From Nocardioides sp. CFH 31398 (GTDB lineage Bacteria > Actinomycetota > Actinomycetes > Propionibacteriales > Nocardioidaceae): 64,000 bases of DNA. The stretch's first letter is position 1. Each line of letters opens with the position of its first letter. The stretch covers positions 248,001 through 312,000 of the forward strand of contig NZ_JAKUHT010000001.1 in the NCBI RefSeq assembly GCF_022436705.1, given 5' to 3'. The notes beneath the pieces were generated by a model, which saw nothing but the letters and a program-made list of their open reading frames with translations, ran no database searches and was not told the origin of the DNA. Of the stretch, positions 17,397 through 26,829 are shown piece by piece. The translations under genes and the position numbers were made by a program.

Positions 17397-18493
17397 GCGG
17401 CGGGGCCCCGGGCCGGGCGCAGGACCGGGCCTGGGTGCACGAGGCGGTCCGCCGCGTCGAGGCCGACGCGAACCGCTCGGCCGACACCCACCTGCACGTG
17501 CTGCCGCTGCCGCCGGCGGTCCGCGAGGCGGGCATCGACGTCTACCTCAAGGACGAGTCGGTCCACCCCACCGGCTCGCTCAAGCACCGGCTCGCCCGGT
17601 CCCTCGTGCTGCACGCGCTGGTCAACGGCTGGGTCGGGCCGACCACGACGCTGGTGGAGGCCTCGTCGGGGTCCACCGCGGTCTCCGAGGCCTACTTCGC
17701 GCGGCTGCTCGGCCTGGACTTCGTGGCCGTCATGCCGGCGACCACGTCGGCGGAGAAGATCGCGCTCATCGAGTTCGAGGGCGGACGCTGCCACCTGGTC
17801 GACGACCCGTCGTCGATCTACGAGACGTCCCGTCGGCTGGCCGCCGAGTGCGGAGGCCACTTCCTCGACCAGTTCACGTACGCCGAGCGGGCGACGGACT
17901 GGCGGGGCAACAACAACATCGCCGAGTCGATCTTCGACCAGATGGCGCTGGAGCGGCACCCCGTGCCCGCATGGGTCGTCGTGGGCGCCGGCACCGGGGG
18001 CACCTCGGCCACCATCGGGCGCTACGTGCGCTACCGCCGCCACGACACCCGCGTCTGCGTCGCCGACCCCGAGGGCTCCGCCTTCCACGCCGGCTGGCAC
18101 GACGGCGACCCGTCCGCGACGGGCACGGGCTCCCGCATCGAGGGGATCGGCCGTCCGCGCGTCGAGCCGTCGTTCGTGCCCGGCGTGGTGGACGACGTCG
18201 TCCGGGTCCCGGACGCCGCCTCCGTCGCTGCCGCCCGGTGGTGCACCGACGTCCTCGGCCGCTCGGCCGGCGGCTCGACCGGGACGTCGCTGTGGGCCGT
18301 CCTGGGGCTCGTCGAGCAGATGCGCCGCGCAGGGGAGCGGGGCTCCGTGGTGACGTTGCTGTGCGACGGCGGGGAGCGGTACGCCGGCACCTACTACGAC
18401 GACGCCTGGGTGGCCGCGCAGGGCCTCGACCTGGCGCCGTACGTCGGCGCGCTGGAGCGGTTCTCCGCGACGGGGGAGTGGCGGGTGCCCTAG
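17393..18493 (+). CDS. PLP-dependent cysteine synthase family protein, CysK2-like
   Basis: 366 residues from a CTG start. The PLP lysine lies in [13 protein letters not shown], and the cofactor loop is [20 protein letters not shown]. The whole chain strongly resembles what I remember of mycobacterial CysK2, which uses O-phosphoserine and thiosulfate to make S-sulfocysteine; the substrate here is inferred. Family members have about ten residues before the [20 protein letters not shown] block. That favours the CTG at 17393, which overlaps the previous stop as CTGA and has GAGGA seven bases upstream. The only other in-frame start, GTG 17435, would begin inside this block. Confidence 0.85.
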   Translation: MSGGAPGRAQDRAWVHEAVRRVEADANRSADTHLHVLPLPPAVREAGIDVYLKDESVHPTGSLKHRLARSLVLHALVNGWVGPTTTLVEASSGSTAVSEAYFARLLGLDFVAVMPATTSAEKIALIEFEGGRCHLVDDPSSIYETSRRLAAECGGHFLDQFTYAERATDWRGNNNIAESIFDQMALERHPVPAWVVVGAGTGGTSATIGRYVRYRRHDTRVCVADPEGSAFHAGWHDGDPSATGTGSRIEGIGRPRVEPSFVPGVVDDVVRVPDAASVAAARWCTDVLGRSAGGSTGTSLWAVLGLVEQMRRAGERGSVVTLLCDGGERYAGTYYDDAWVAAQGLDLAPYVGALERFSATGEWRVP

Positions 18494-18504
18494 CGTCGGG
18501 CCCC

Positions 18505-19077
18505 ATGCGGTACGAGGCGCTCCCGTCCTCGGCGGCCTGGCGGCACCAGGGTGCCCGCGACGGCCACGAGGTGCTGGTCACCGACCCGACGGTGCGCGGA
18601 CCTCGGCTGCGGGGCGTGACGACCGCCGTCGAGGACGGCGTGGGCTGGTCGGTGGGCTACGAGCTCGACGTCGCGGACGACTGGTCCGTGCGTCGGGCCG
18701 AGGTGCGGAGTCTGACCGCCGACGGCGAGGCCCGCCTGGTCCTGGAGCGGGACGCGGGCGGATGGTCGGTGGACGGGGTCCGGCGGCCCGACCTCGCCGG
18801 CCTCGTCGACGTCGACCTGGAGTCGTCGGCGGTGACCAACACGCTGCCCGTCCACCGGCTCGAGCCAGGCAGGGGCACTCCGACGCCGGCCCCCGCGCTC
18901 TTCGTGCGCGCGACGACCCTCGCGGTGGAGGTGCTCGAGCAGACCTACACCGCGCTCGACGACACCGGGCTCGCGTTCGCCTACGCCGCCCCGCGCTTCG
19001 GCGTCGCGTGCACGCTCACCTACGACCGGCACGGGCTGGTCGTCGACTACCCGGACCTGGCGACCCGGGTGCGGTGA
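18505..19077 (+). CDS. Putative glycolipid-binding domain protein
   Basis: 190 residues, soluble, no signal peptide. The pattern (GHEVLVTDP near the start, GVGWSVGYELDVADDWSVRRAEV, then SAVTNTLPVHRL and a C-terminal YDRHGLVVDYPDLATRV) matches the putative glycolipid-binding family (DUF1089) known from Pseudomonas and mycobacteria. The biological role is unclear. TAGCGT eight bases before the ATG overlaps the stop codon of the preceding gene and may be its -10. Confidence 0.75.
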   Translation: MRYEALPSSAAWRHQGARDGHEVLVTDPTVRGPRLRGVTTAVEDGVGWSVGYELDVADDWSVRRAEVRSLTADGEARLVLERDAGGWSVDGVRRPDLAGLVDVDLESSAVTNTLPVHRLEPGRGTPTPAPALFVRATTLAVEVLEQTYTALDDTGLAFAYAAPRFGVACTLTYDRHGLVVDYPDLATRVR

Positions 19078-19099
19078 CGCCGGCCCGGCGAGAAGGACC

Positions 19100-19231
19100 T
19101 CAGCGGCGCTTGCGACGCTCCAGCTGGCCGCGGATGCGGCTCTCCGGCTGGCCCAGGACCTTCGAGAGCAGCTGCACCCGGAAGACGTAGGCGGCGACGA
19201 GCGCGGCGACGATGAGCAGGACCCAGAGCAT
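19100..19231 (-). CDS. 43-residue membrane mini-protein
   Basis: The short reading frame encodes one strongly hydrophobic helix (residues 2-18, LWVLLIVAALVAAYVF) followed by a basic amphipathic tail (RIRGQLERRKRR). TAGACT lies exactly six bases before the ATG (19238-19243) and overlaps the menA stop codon, supporting a leaderless transcript. No family recognised. It lies downstream of menA on the same strand and could be a small partner of a membrane complex. Confidence 0.6.
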   Translation of the reverse strand: MLWVLLIVAALVAAYVFRVQLLSKVLGQPESRIRGQLERRKRR

Positions 19232-19240
19232 GCTGTGAGT

Positions 19241-20128
19241 CTAGACCGCGGTGTCGAGCACCAGCCCGACGAAGAGACCCAGCCCGAGCAGCAGCTCGGA
19301 GATCCCCGTCCGCGCCAGGACGGCGATGAGCGCCGGTCCGGACGCGCCGGCCATGACGGTCCGGACGGCCGGGGCCGCGGGCAGCACGAACACCGACGCG
19401 AGCAGCGCGAACGGCGACGTCGTCGCGGCGAGCAACGCGACGGACACCGCCGCGACGGCCACCAGCGCGGCGTACAGCCGACGGGTCGCGGGGTCGCCGA
19501 GGCGGACGGCGAGCGTGCGCTTGCCGGCCACCGCGTCGGTGGGGATGTCGCGCAGGTTGTTGGCGACGAGGATCGCGCAGGCGAGCGCCCCGATGCCCAC
19601 GGCGGCGAGGGTGGCGGCGACGAGGGCGTCGCCGTCGGTGGTCTGCACGAAGGTGGTGCCGACCACCGCCACCAGCCCGAAGAAGACGAAGACCATGACC
19701 TCGCCCAGACCGGCGTACCCGTACGGCCGCGACCCGCCCGTGTAGTACCAGGCCGCCAGCACGCACAGCGCCCCGACGGCCAGCAACCACCAGGCCGTGG
19801 TCGCGGCGAGCACGAGGCCCGCCGCGGCGGCGACGCCGAAGCAGGCGAACGCCGCACGCTTCACCGCGGCCGGCGAGGCGAGCCGGGAGCCGGTCAGCCG
19901 TAGCGGTCCGACGCGGTCGTCGTCGGTCCCGCGGATGCCGTCGGAGTAGTCGTTCGCGTAGTTCACGCCGACCTGCAGCGCCACGGAGACCACCAGGGCG
20001 AGCAGGGCCTTCCACCACACGGCGCCGCCGGCCCAGGCCGCGACGCCCGTCCCGGCGAGCACGGGCGCGAACGCCGCCGGCAGGGTGCGCGGTCGCGCCC
20101 CCTGCACCCACTGACCCGGTGTCGCCAT
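19241..20128 (-). CDS. menA: 1,4-dihydroxy-2-naphthoate polyprenyltransferase
   Basis: 295-residue UbiA-family membrane prenyltransferase with about eight or nine hydrophobic segments. The first Asp-rich motif is NYANDYSDG (N59-D63), with GTDDD following; the second is [21 protein letters not shown]. It attaches the polyprenyl tail to dihydroxynaphthoate to give demethylmenaquinone, the substrate of MenG (33824). The tail donor is probably made by the synthase at 50818. It diverges from menE-menC-menD. CAGGAT lies six bases before the ATG. Confidence 0.95.
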   Translation of the reverse strand: MATPGQWVQGARPRTLPAAFAPVLAGTGVAAWAGGAVWWKALLALVVSVALQVGVNYANDYSDGIRGTDDDRVGPLRLTGSRLASPAAVKRAAFACFGVAAAAGLVLAATTAWWLLAVGALCVLAAWYYTGGSRPYGYAGLGEVMVFVFFGLVAVVGTTFVQTTDGDALVAATLAAVGIGALACAILVANNLRDIPTDAVAGKRTLAVRLGDPATRRLYAALVAVAAVSVALLAATTSPFALLASVFVLPAAPAVRTVMAGASGPALIAVLARTGISELLLGLGLFVGLVLDTAV

Positions 20129-20157
20129 GCGCGGATCCTGACAGGCGAGGTCCTCGG

Positions 20158-20163
20158 TAGCGT
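20158..20163 (+). promoter_or_regulatory. Leaderless -10 element of menE
   Basis: TAGCGT lies six bases before the GTG of menE (20170), the spacing that makes the start codon the first transcribed bases. No convincing -35. Confidence 0.45.
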
Positions 20164-20169
20164 GAGCCG

Positions 20170-21297
20170 GTGCACTCCCTGCGGCCCGTCTCGGGTCCCA
20201 CCGCCGAGGTCGTCGAGGCCCTCGCGTCCTGGTTGGCCGCCGACGGCGAGCCCGAGCCGCTCGTGGTGGAGACCTCCGGCTCCACCGGCCGGCCCAAGCG
20301 GGTGGTGCTGTCCCGCCGCGCCCTCGTCGCCTCCGCGGAGGCGACCGCGAAGCGGTTGGGGGTGCAGCGGCGGTGGCTGCTCGCGCTCCCGGTCTCGTAC
20401 GTCGCGGGGCTCCAGGTCGCCGTCCGCTCGCTGCTGGCGGGGCACCGCCCGGTGCTCGGCGAGGACCACGAGACCTTCGACGAGGCCGTCGACGCGCTCG
20501 GCGACGGTGGGCTGTGCTCCTTGGTGCCGACCCAGCTCGCGCACCTGATGGACGACGAGGAGGACCTCGCGGCCCTGGCCCGCTTCCACACGGTGCTGCT
20601 CGGCGGCGGGCCGGTCGACACGGCCCTGCGGGCGCGGGCCGAGGCGAACGGGGTCCACGTCGTCGCGACGTACGGCGCGTCGGAGACCGCCGGCGGCTGC
20701 GTGTACGACGGCCGCCCGCTCGACGGCGTCCGGGTGCGGCTCGACGAGGCCCCCGGCGGGCGGGGCCGCATCCTGCTGGGTGGGCCGACGCTGGCGGACG
20801 GGTACCTCGGCGACGTGGAGCTGACCGCCGAGACCTTCGTCGACGGCTGGTACCGCACCTCCGACGCCGGCCGCTGGCTCGACGGTGCCGACGAGGGCCG
20901 GCTGCAGGTCATCGGCCGCCTCGACGACGTCGTCGTCTCCGGCGGCGTCAACGTGCCCGGCCCGGCCGTCGCCCAGCGCCTCCGCGCGCACCCCGGGGTG
21001 CGCGAGGCCGAGGTCGTGGGGGTCGACGACCCCGAGTGGGGCCGCCGGGTGGTGGCGGTCGTCGTCCCGGCCACGAGGCCGCCGCTGCGTCCGCCGACCC
21101 TGGACCAGCTGCGCGACTTCGTCGGCGCCACGCTGCCGCGCGCGTGGGCGCCCCGTGACGTCCGGTACGTCGAGGCGTTGCCCCTCCTGGGCAACGGCAA
21201 GGTCGACCGGCTGCGCCTGGCCACGCTGGCCGAGACCGGTCACGGCGGCGAGACCGGCGAGACCGACGAGACCGACGAGACCGACGAGGGGGAGTGA
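20170..21297 (+). CDS. menE: o-Succinylbenzoate-CoA ligase
   Basis: 375-residue acyl-CoA synthetase. ATP-binding loop TSGSTGRPK (35-43), adenine motif [20 protein letters not shown] and hinge [15 protein letters not shown], and a C-terminal catalytic lysine in NGKVDR. It activates o-succinylbenzoate with CoA for MenB, which is not in this window. It is short for the superfamily, as is usual for actinobacterial MenE. The C-terminus ends in a micro-repeat ([13 protein letters not shown]) encoded by a 9-base tandem repeat near 21249-21290, probably a slippage-prone, disordered tail. Confidence 0.92.
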   Translation: MHSLRPVSGPTAEVVEALASWLAADGEPEPLVVETSGSTGRPKRVVLSRRALVASAEATAKRLGVQRRWLLALPVSYVAGLQVAVRSLLAGHRPVLGEDHETFDEAVDALGDGGLCSLVPTQLAHLMDDEEDLAALARFHTVLLGGGPVDTALRARAEANGVHVVATYGASETAGGCVYDGRPLDGVRVRLDEAPGGRGRILLGGPTLADGYLGDVELTAETFVDGWYRTSDAGRWLDGADEGRLQVIGRLDDVVVSGGVNVPGPAVAQRLRAHPGVREAEVVGVDDPEWGRRVVAVVVPATRPPLRPPTLDQLRDFVGATLPRAWAPRDVRYVEALPLLGNGKVDRLRLATLAETGHGGETGETDETDETDEGE

Positions 21298-21301
21298 GCG
21301 C

Positions 21302-22288
21302 GTGAGGACCACGCTCCACCCCTGGAGCCTGCCGATGCGGCTGCGCTTCCGCGGCCTCACGGTCCGGGAGGGTGTCCTGCTGCGCGTCGACGGCCCGGAG
21401 GGGGAGACGGGCTGGGGCGAGTGGTCGCCCTTCGCCGAGTACGGCGCCGAGGAGGCCGCGGCGTGGCTGCGCTGCGCCCGGGAGGCCGCCGCCGGCGAGT
21501 GGCCCGCGCCCCTGCGCGAGTCGGTCCCCGTCAACGCCACCGTCCCCGCGATCGAGGCCGAGCGGGCCCGGGCGCTCGTCGCCGCCTCCGGCTGCCGGAC
21601 CGCCAAGGTGAAGGTCGCCGAGCCCGGCCAGGACCTCGACGCCGACGCCGACCGCGTCGCCGCGGTCCGCGACGCGCTGGGCCCCGAAGGCCACGTCCGG
21701 ATCGACGCCAACGGCGCCTGGAGCGTCGACGACGCCCGCGACGCCCTCGCCCGGCTGGACCGCGCCGCCGGCGGCCTCGAGTACGCCGAGCAGCCGTGCG
21801 CGACGGTCGAGGACCTGGCCGCGCTGCGCCGACGCACCTCCGTGCGGATCGCCGCCGACGAGTCCATCCGCCGGGCCGCCGACCCCTACCGCGTCCGCGA
21901 CCTCGAGGCGGCCGACGTCGCCGTCCTCAAGGTCCAGCCGCTCGGCGGGGTCGCGGCCTGCCTGCGGGTCGCGGAGGACATCGGGCTGCCGGTCGTCGTG
22001 TCCAGCGCCGTGGAGTCCTCCATCGGCCTGGCGGCCGGCGTCGCCCTGGCGGCCGCGCTGCCGGAGCTCCCGCACGCCTGCGGGCTCGGCACGGCGACCC
22101 TCCTGGCCCGCGACCTGCTCGACCCCGCCCTCGTCCCGGTCGACGGGGCGCTGCGGGTCCTGCCGGCGCCCGCCCCGGGCGCCGCGGCGCTGGCGGCCGC
22201 GGAGGCGGACCCCGACCGCGCCACCTGGTGGCGCGCGCGGCACGACGAGGTGGCCGCCGTCCTCGACGGGCGGGCGCTGGTCCGATGA
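21302..22288 (+). CDS. menC: o-Succinylbenzoate synthase
   Basis: 328-residue enolase-superfamily enzyme that dehydrates SHCHC to o-succinylbenzoate. Catalytic lysines are K104 (AKVKV) and K210 (VLKVQPLGG). Metal ligands are D135 (RIDANGAW), E163 (YAEQP) and D186 (AADES). The GTG start is four bases after menE; the stop overlaps menD (ATGA). It is encoded in order with menE and menD but MenD acts first in the pathway. Confidence 0.95.
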   Translation: MRTTLHPWSLPMRLRFRGLTVREGVLLRVDGPEGETGWGEWSPFAEYGAEEAAAWLRCAREAAAGEWPAPLRESVPVNATVPAIEAERARALVAASGCRTAKVKVAEPGQDLDADADRVAAVRDALGPEGHVRIDANGAWSVDDARDALARLDRAAGGLEYAEQPCATVEDLAALRRRTSVRIAADESIRRAADPYRVRDLEAADVAVLKVQPLGGVAACLRVAEDIGLPVVVSSAVESSIGLAAGVALAAALPELPHACGLGTATLLARDLLDPALVPVDGALRVLPAPAPGAAALAAAEADPDRATWWRARHDEVAAVLDGRALVR

Positions 22289-23922
22289 CCGCCCGGGGCC
22301 CGTCGGAGCCCACGACCGCCACCGACCTCGCCCGGCAGGTCGTCGGCGCGCTGCTCGGCGCGGGCGTGCGTGAGGTCGTGCTGGCCCCCGGCTCGCGCAA
22401 CGCCCCCCTCGCGTTCGCCGCCCACGACGCGGCGGCCGCGGGCGCGCTGCGGCTGCACACCCGCATCGACGAGCGGACCGCGGCGTTCCTCGCCCTCGGC
22501 CTGACCCGTCACGGCCGCCGCGCCGCCGTGGTCTGCACCTCCGGGACCGCCGCCGCCCACCTGCACCCGGCGGTCCTCGAGGCCTCCCACGCCGGGACGC
22601 CCCTCGTGGCCGTGACGGCCGACCGGCCGGCCGTCGTCCGCGGCACGGGCGCGAACCAGACCACCGACCAGGTCGACCTGTACGGCGACGCCGCCGACTC
22701 CCTCGACCTCGACCACGCCCCGCCGGGCCTCGTCGACCGCCTCCTCGACGCCGCGCACGTCGGGCGACCGGTGCACCTCAACGTGCAGCTCGCCCCGCCG
22801 CTGGTGCCGGCGGACACCTGGACCGACGTCCCCCTGCCCGCCCTGACCGACGAGGTGCCCCGTCGTCGTCGCGACCGCCCCCCGCCGGACGCCGTCCTGG
22901 GCATCGGGCCGCGCACCGTCGTCGTCGCCGGGGACGACGCCGGGCCGCCCGCCCGGCAGCTCGCGGAGCGGGCCGGGTGGCCGCTGCTCGCGGAGCCGAG
23001 CTCCGGCTCGCGGACCGGCGCCCACGCGCTGCGCTGCTACCGCCTGCTCCTCGCCGCCGGGTGGGCCGACACCGTCGAGCGGGTCGTCGTCGCCGGCCAC
23101 CCCACCCTGTCGCGCCCCGTCACCGACCTGCTGACCCGCGACGGCGTCGAGGTCGTCTCCCTCCGCGCACGGGGCCGCTGGCCCGATCGTCCGTTCCCCG
23201 TCGACGCCGAGCACCGCACCCTCGACGTCGAGGGTCCCGACGACCCCGCCTGGCTCGACGCCTGGCGCGCCGCCGACGAGGCCACCGCGGCCGCCGTCGA
23301 CGCCCGTGTCGCCGGCGAGCGGCTGAACCCCTGGCAGGTCGCCGGGGCGGTCGCCGCGGCGCTCCCGCCGGGCGGGCTGCTGGTCGTCGGCGCCTCCAAC
23401 CCCGTCCGCGACCTCGACGTCATGGCCTCGGGCTGGGGCGTGGGGGAGCGCCGCATGGTCGTCGCCAACCGCGGCCTCGCCGGCATCGACGGCACCGTGT
23501 CCACGGCCCTCGGCGCCGCGCTGGCCCGCGACACCAGCACCCGGCGGCTCGCGCTGCTGGGCGACGTGACCTTCCTGCACGACGCCAACGGCCTCGTCCT
23601 CGGACCCGACGAGCCGCGCGCCGAACTGACCCTCGTCGTGGTCAACGACGACGGCGGCTCGATCTTCGCGACGCTCGAGCAGGGGGCCCCGACGTACGCC
23701 GCAGCGTTCGAGCGGCTCTTCGCCACCCCGCACGGCGTCGACCTGGGCTCCCTGTGCGCCGCCACCCGCACCCCCCACCGGCGGGTGACGACCCGCGCCG
23801 GGCTCGACGCCGCCCTCGCGACCCCGGCCCAGGGGATCGAGGTCGTCGAGGCCGTCGTCGGCCGCACCGACCGTCGTGAGGTCGACGCCGCGCTCAGGTC
23901 CCTCGCGGTCGGACCAGCCTGA
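22285..23922 (+). CDS. menD: 2-succinyl-5-enolpyruvyl-6-hydroxy-3-cyclohexene-1-carboxylate synthase
   Basis: 545-residue thiamin-diphosphate enzyme joining isochorismate and 2-oxoglutarate. The ThDP-activating glutamate is E63 in RIDERTAAFLALG, and the cofactor/metal motif is LLGDVTFLHDANGL...VVNDDGGSIF. Its substrate isochorismate is made by the synthase at 27689-28969. The last 29 bases overlap the 3' end of the opposite-strand acetyltransferase, so the two genes share their tails. Confidence 0.95.
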   Translation: MTARGPSEPTTATDLARQVVGALLGAGVREVVLAPGSRNAPLAFAAHDAAAAGALRLHTRIDERTAAFLALGLTRHGRRAAVVCTSGTAAAHLHPAVLEASHAGTPLVAVTADRPAVVRGTGANQTTDQVDLYGDAADSLDLDHAPPGLVDRLLDAAHVGRPVHLNVQLAPPLVPADTWTDVPLPALTDEVPRRRRDRPPPDAVLGIGPRTVVVAGDDAGPPARQLAERAGWPLLAEPSSGSRTGAHALRCYRLLLAAGWADTVERVVVAGHPTLSRPVTDLLTRDGVEVVSLRARGRWPDRPFPVDAEHRTLDVEGPDDPAWLDAWRAADEATAAAVDARVAGERLNPWQVAGAVAAALPPGGLLVVGASNPVRDLDVMASGWGVGERRMVVANRGLAGIDGTVSTALGAALARDTSTRRLALLGDVTFLHDANGLVLGPDEPRAELTLVVVNDDGGSIFATLEQGAPTYAAAFERLFATPHGVDLGSLCAATRTPHRRVTTRAGLDAALATPAQGIEVVEAVVGRTDRREVDAALRSLAVGPA

Positions 23923-24388
23923 GCTCCCAGGCGCCGAGCCCGTCGTACAGCTGACGGCCGCCGTCGGGTGCGAACCCGTGGCGGGCGTAGAACGCACGGG
24001 CCCGGTGGTTCTCCTCGCTGACCCACAGCATGCAGTCGGCGTCGGGCAGGACGGCGTGCAGCAGCCGCTCCCCGAGCCCGGTCCCGTGCTGCGAGCGCAG
24101 CGTGTAGAGCGCGTACAGCTCCTGCGGGGTCGGGGCGTCGTCCATCCGCGACGGCCCCGCGACCGCGAAGCCGACGAGGGTGCCGTCCGTGTCCTCGGCC
24201 AGGGTGTGCGGCGGCCCGTCGGCGAGCGCCCGCTCCCAGCGGCGGGTCCAGCCGGCGTGGTCGGCCAGCCTCGGCTCGAGCACCTCCGGGTCGGCGATGC
24301 CGCGGTAGGTCTCCGCCCAGCACCGCCGGTGCAGCGCGCCGCCCGCCGCCGCGTCGGCGGGCACGGCCTGTCTCAGGGTCACGGTCAC
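23894..24388 (-). CDS. GNAT-family N-acetyltransferase
   Basis: 164 residues with the acetyl-CoA fold: N-terminal VTLRQAVPADAAAGGALHRRCW, strand 4 TLVGFAVAGPSR, the motif A pyrophosphate loop RSQHGTGLGERLL and C-terminal NHRARAFYARHGF. The acceptor substrate is unknown. The GTG at 24388 is chosen because CAGGAT lies exactly six bases upstream, as for menA and the 26170 gene; GTG 24382 with GAGGGG spacing is the alternative. Confidence 0.85.
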   Translation of the reverse strand: MTVTLRQAVPADAAAGGALHRRCWAETYRGIADPEVLEPRLADHAGWTRRWERALADGPPHTLAEDTDGTLVGFAVAGPSRMDDAPTPQELYALYTLRSQHGTGLGERLLHAVLPDADCMLWVSEENHRARAFYARHGFAPDGGRQLYDGLGAWELRLVRPRGT

Positions 24389-24497
24389 CCCTCGATCCTG
24401 TCGCCCGGCGCCGCGGGACCGGGCACGGCACCCGATCGTGGCCGTTCCGTGACCCCGGTGGTGGAACCGGGCGCACCGGGCCCGCCGTCCGAGCACC

Positions 24498-26138
24498 ATG
24501 ACGCACAGCAGCCGCGGCGCCCGCCGCACCCGGACCGTCGTCCTGGCCGTGGCCGGCGCGCTCGCGCTGGGCTCGCTGGCCCTCACCTCCCGGGCGTCCG
24601 CCCCGGGCAGCATCGACCCGCGCTCGTACTACGAGGACTACGAGGTCGGCCAGGGCGAGGACGGCGGATGGTTTGGCCTCTCGGGGGGCGTCGCCGACGG
24701 TGCCGCGTCCGGGGCGGCGGCCGCCGGGTCGGCCCGGGAGTCCGCCGGTCCCGGCCGGATGCCGCCCGTGCCCGGCCCGACGCAGGACAACACCTTCGTC
24801 GACGCCGGCACCAGCGGCGCCGTCGACCCCGCGGACGACCCGCTGTCCACGTTCGCCCTCGACGTCGACACCGGCTCGTACGGCGTCGCGCGGACCTGGC
24901 TGCGCGACGGGCGCCGTCCGCCACCGGCGTCGGTCCGGGTCGAGGAGTGGGTCAACGCGCAGACGTACGACGGCCCCGCCGCCCCGGCGTCCGGCCCCGA
25001 CGCCGAGGACCTGTCGGTGACCACCGAGACCGCCGACTCGCCGACCTGCGCGGACACGCAGCTGGTCCGCGTCGCCGTCGACGCCCGCGAGATCGACCCC
25101 GCCGAGCGCCCCCGCGTGAACGTCACCCTCGTCGTCGACCGGTCCGGCAGCATGGACATCCGCTCCCGCCTCGGGCTGGTGCAGTCGTCCCTCGCGCTGC
25201 TCGCGCAGCGCCTGGACGCCGACGACACGGTCTCCGTCGTCGGGTTCGAGGACCGCGCCACCGCCCTGCTGGAGCCGACGCCGGTGAGCGACACCGACCG
25301 CATCCTCGACACGATCGACGAGCTGCGGCCGGGCGGCAGCACGAACCTCGCGGCGGGGTTGCGGCTCGGCTACCGCCTCGCCCGTCAGAACGCGACGGAC
25401 GACGCCGTCAACGCCGTCGTCCTCGCCTCCGACGGGGTCGCCAACGTCGGCACCACCGGACCCGGGTCGATCGTCGACCGCATCGAGGCCGAGGGCCGCG
25501 ACGGGATCCACCTCGTGACCGTCAGCTACGGCATGGGCAACTACAACGACCACCTGATGGAGCAGCTCGCCGACCGCGGCGACGGCTTCTACTCCTACGT
25601 CGACACCTACGGCGAGGCCGAGCGACTGTTCGGCTCCGACCTCGTGACCACCCTGACCCCGGTCGCCTCCGAGGCACGGGCGCAGGTCGCGTTCGACCCC
25701 GACCTCGTCTCGTCGTACCGGCTCGTCGGCTACGACAACCGGGCGGTTGCGGACGAGGACTTCGACGACCTGGGCGTGGACGCGGGCGAGCTCGGGGCGG
25801 GGCACCACGCCACGGCGCTGTACGAGGTCGTGCTCGCCGAGGGCGTCGAGCCCGGGACCCTGATCGGGACCGCCGACGTGCGGTGGCGCTCGACCGCCTC
25901 CGGCGAGGCGGGCCGGGCCGACGGCGAGGTCCGGGCCGCCGGCGCCGACGTCGAGCCGTCGCGCTACCTGCTCCACGCCTCCGTGGCCGCGGACCTCGCC
26001 GAGACGCTGAAGGGCGTCCGGTCCCGCGGACGGTGCGAGGTCGACCTGGCCACGCTGGGCGAGCGCGCCGCGGACGTCGGGGCGCAGGAGCTGCGCCGGC
26101 TCGTCCGCCAGGCGCAGGACGCCCGCGCCGCTCGCTGA
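24498..26138 (+). CDS. Secreted/anchored von Willebrand factor A domain protein (YfbK-like)
   Basis: 546 residues. An N-terminal Arg-rich signal with a hydrophobic core (13-31) suggests export. An N-terminal VWA-associated domain lies near 115-155 (STFALDVDTGSYGVARTWL). The VWA domain follows from about 208 with a complete MIDAS (D214-R-S-G-S of LVVDRSGSMD, later STNLAAG and LASDGVAN). A C-terminal DUF3520-like domain ends it. Such proteins bind ligands through a metal ion; the partner here is unknown. Gly/Ala/Ser-rich residues 60-90 look like a linker. Confidence 0.88.
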   Translation: MTHSSRGARRTRTVVLAVAGALALGSLALTSRASAPGSIDPRSYYEDYEVGQGEDGGWFGLSGGVADGAASGAAAAGSARESAGPGRMPPVPGPTQDNTFVDAGTSGAVDPADDPLSTFALDVDTGSYGVARTWLRDGRRPPPASVRVEEWVNAQTYDGPAAPASGPDAEDLSVTTETADSPTCADTQLVRVAVDAREIDPAERPRVNVTLVVDRSGSMDIRSRLGLVQSSLALLAQRLDADDTVSVVGFEDRATALLEPTPVSDTDRILDTIDELRPGGSTNLAAGLRLGYRLARQNATDDAVNAVVLASDGVANVGTTGPGSIVDRIEAEGRDGIHLVTVSYGMGNYNDHLMEQLADRGDGFYSYVDTYGEAERLFGSDLVTTLTPVASEARAQVAFDPDLVSSYRLVGYDNRAVADEDFDDLGVDAGELGAGHHATALYEVVLAEGVEPGTLIGTADVRWRSTASGEAGRADGEVRAAGADVEPSRYLLHASVAADLAETLKGVRSRGRCEVDLATLGERAADVGAQELRRLVRQAQDARAAR

Positions 26139-26169
26139 GCCGGCGCGCCGCCGGGTGCAGGATGGTGCG

Positions 26170-26829
26170 ATGCGACTCACCAAGCACGGTCACGCCTGCG
26201 TCCGCGTGGAGCACGAGGGCAGCACCGTCGTGATCGACCCGGGCATGTTCACCGAGCCCGAGGCGGTGGACGGCGCGGACGTCGTCCTGCTCACCCACGA
26301 GCACCCCGACCACGTCGACGCCGCGAACCTGCGCCGCACCGACGCGCCCGTGCTCACGATCGCCGCGGTCGCGGCGAGGCTCCGCGCCGACGCCCCGGAC
26401 GTGGCCGAGCGGGTGCGCGTGGTCGCGCCGGGCGAGTCGTTCGAGGCCGCCGGCGTGCCCGTCACCGCGGTGGGCGAGCTCCACGCCGTGATCCACCCCG
26501 AGATGCCCCGGTTCGACAACTCCGGCTTCACGCTGCGGCTCGGCGACCTCGTCGTCCACCACCCCGGTGACGCGCTCGTCGTGCCCGACGCGGACGTCGA
26601 CCTGCTCCTCGTGCCGTCGTCCGCGCCGTGGCTGAAGGCCAGCGAGGCCATCGACTACGCCCGCGAAATCGGTGCGCCGCGGAACCTCGCGATCCACGAC
26701 CGGATCTACACCGACGCCGCCCACGGCATGCTCGCCGGGCACATGCGGCACTTCCTCGAGCCCGCGGGGCAGGAGTACCTGCGGCTGGCGGACGGGGAGG
26801 ACCTCCCCGCCGGACCAGCCGCCGGCTAG
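26170..26829 (+). CDS. Metallo-beta-lactamase-fold hydrolase
   Basis: 219 residues. The metal site THEHPDHVD supplies two His and an Asp, a later LVVHHPGDALV carries a further His/Asp, and the C-terminal NLAIHDRIY carries the last His. It resembles the UlaG/UPF0173-like branch (short, single domain). The substrate is unknown. ATG 26170 is preferred over GTG 26155: CAGGAT lies six bases before it. Its TAG stop and the opposite-strand TAG stop of the next gene share the palindrome CTAG (26826-26829). Confidence 0.82.
   Translation: MRLTKHGHACVRVEHEGSTVVIDPGMFTEPEAVDGADVVLLTHEHPDHVDAANLRRTDAPVLTIAAVAARLRADAPDVAERVRVVAPGESFEAAGVPVTAVGELHAVIHPEMPRFDNSGFTLRLGDLVVHHPGDALVVPDADVDLLLVPSSAPWLKASEAIDYAREIGAPRNLAIHDRIYTDAAHGMLAGHMRHFLEPAGQEYLRLADGEDLPAGPAAG

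Noticed and set aside
21249..21290. Phase-variable repeat at the end of menE
   Set aside because: The 9-base repeat is in frame, so slippage would only change the length of a disordered tail, not switch the gene.
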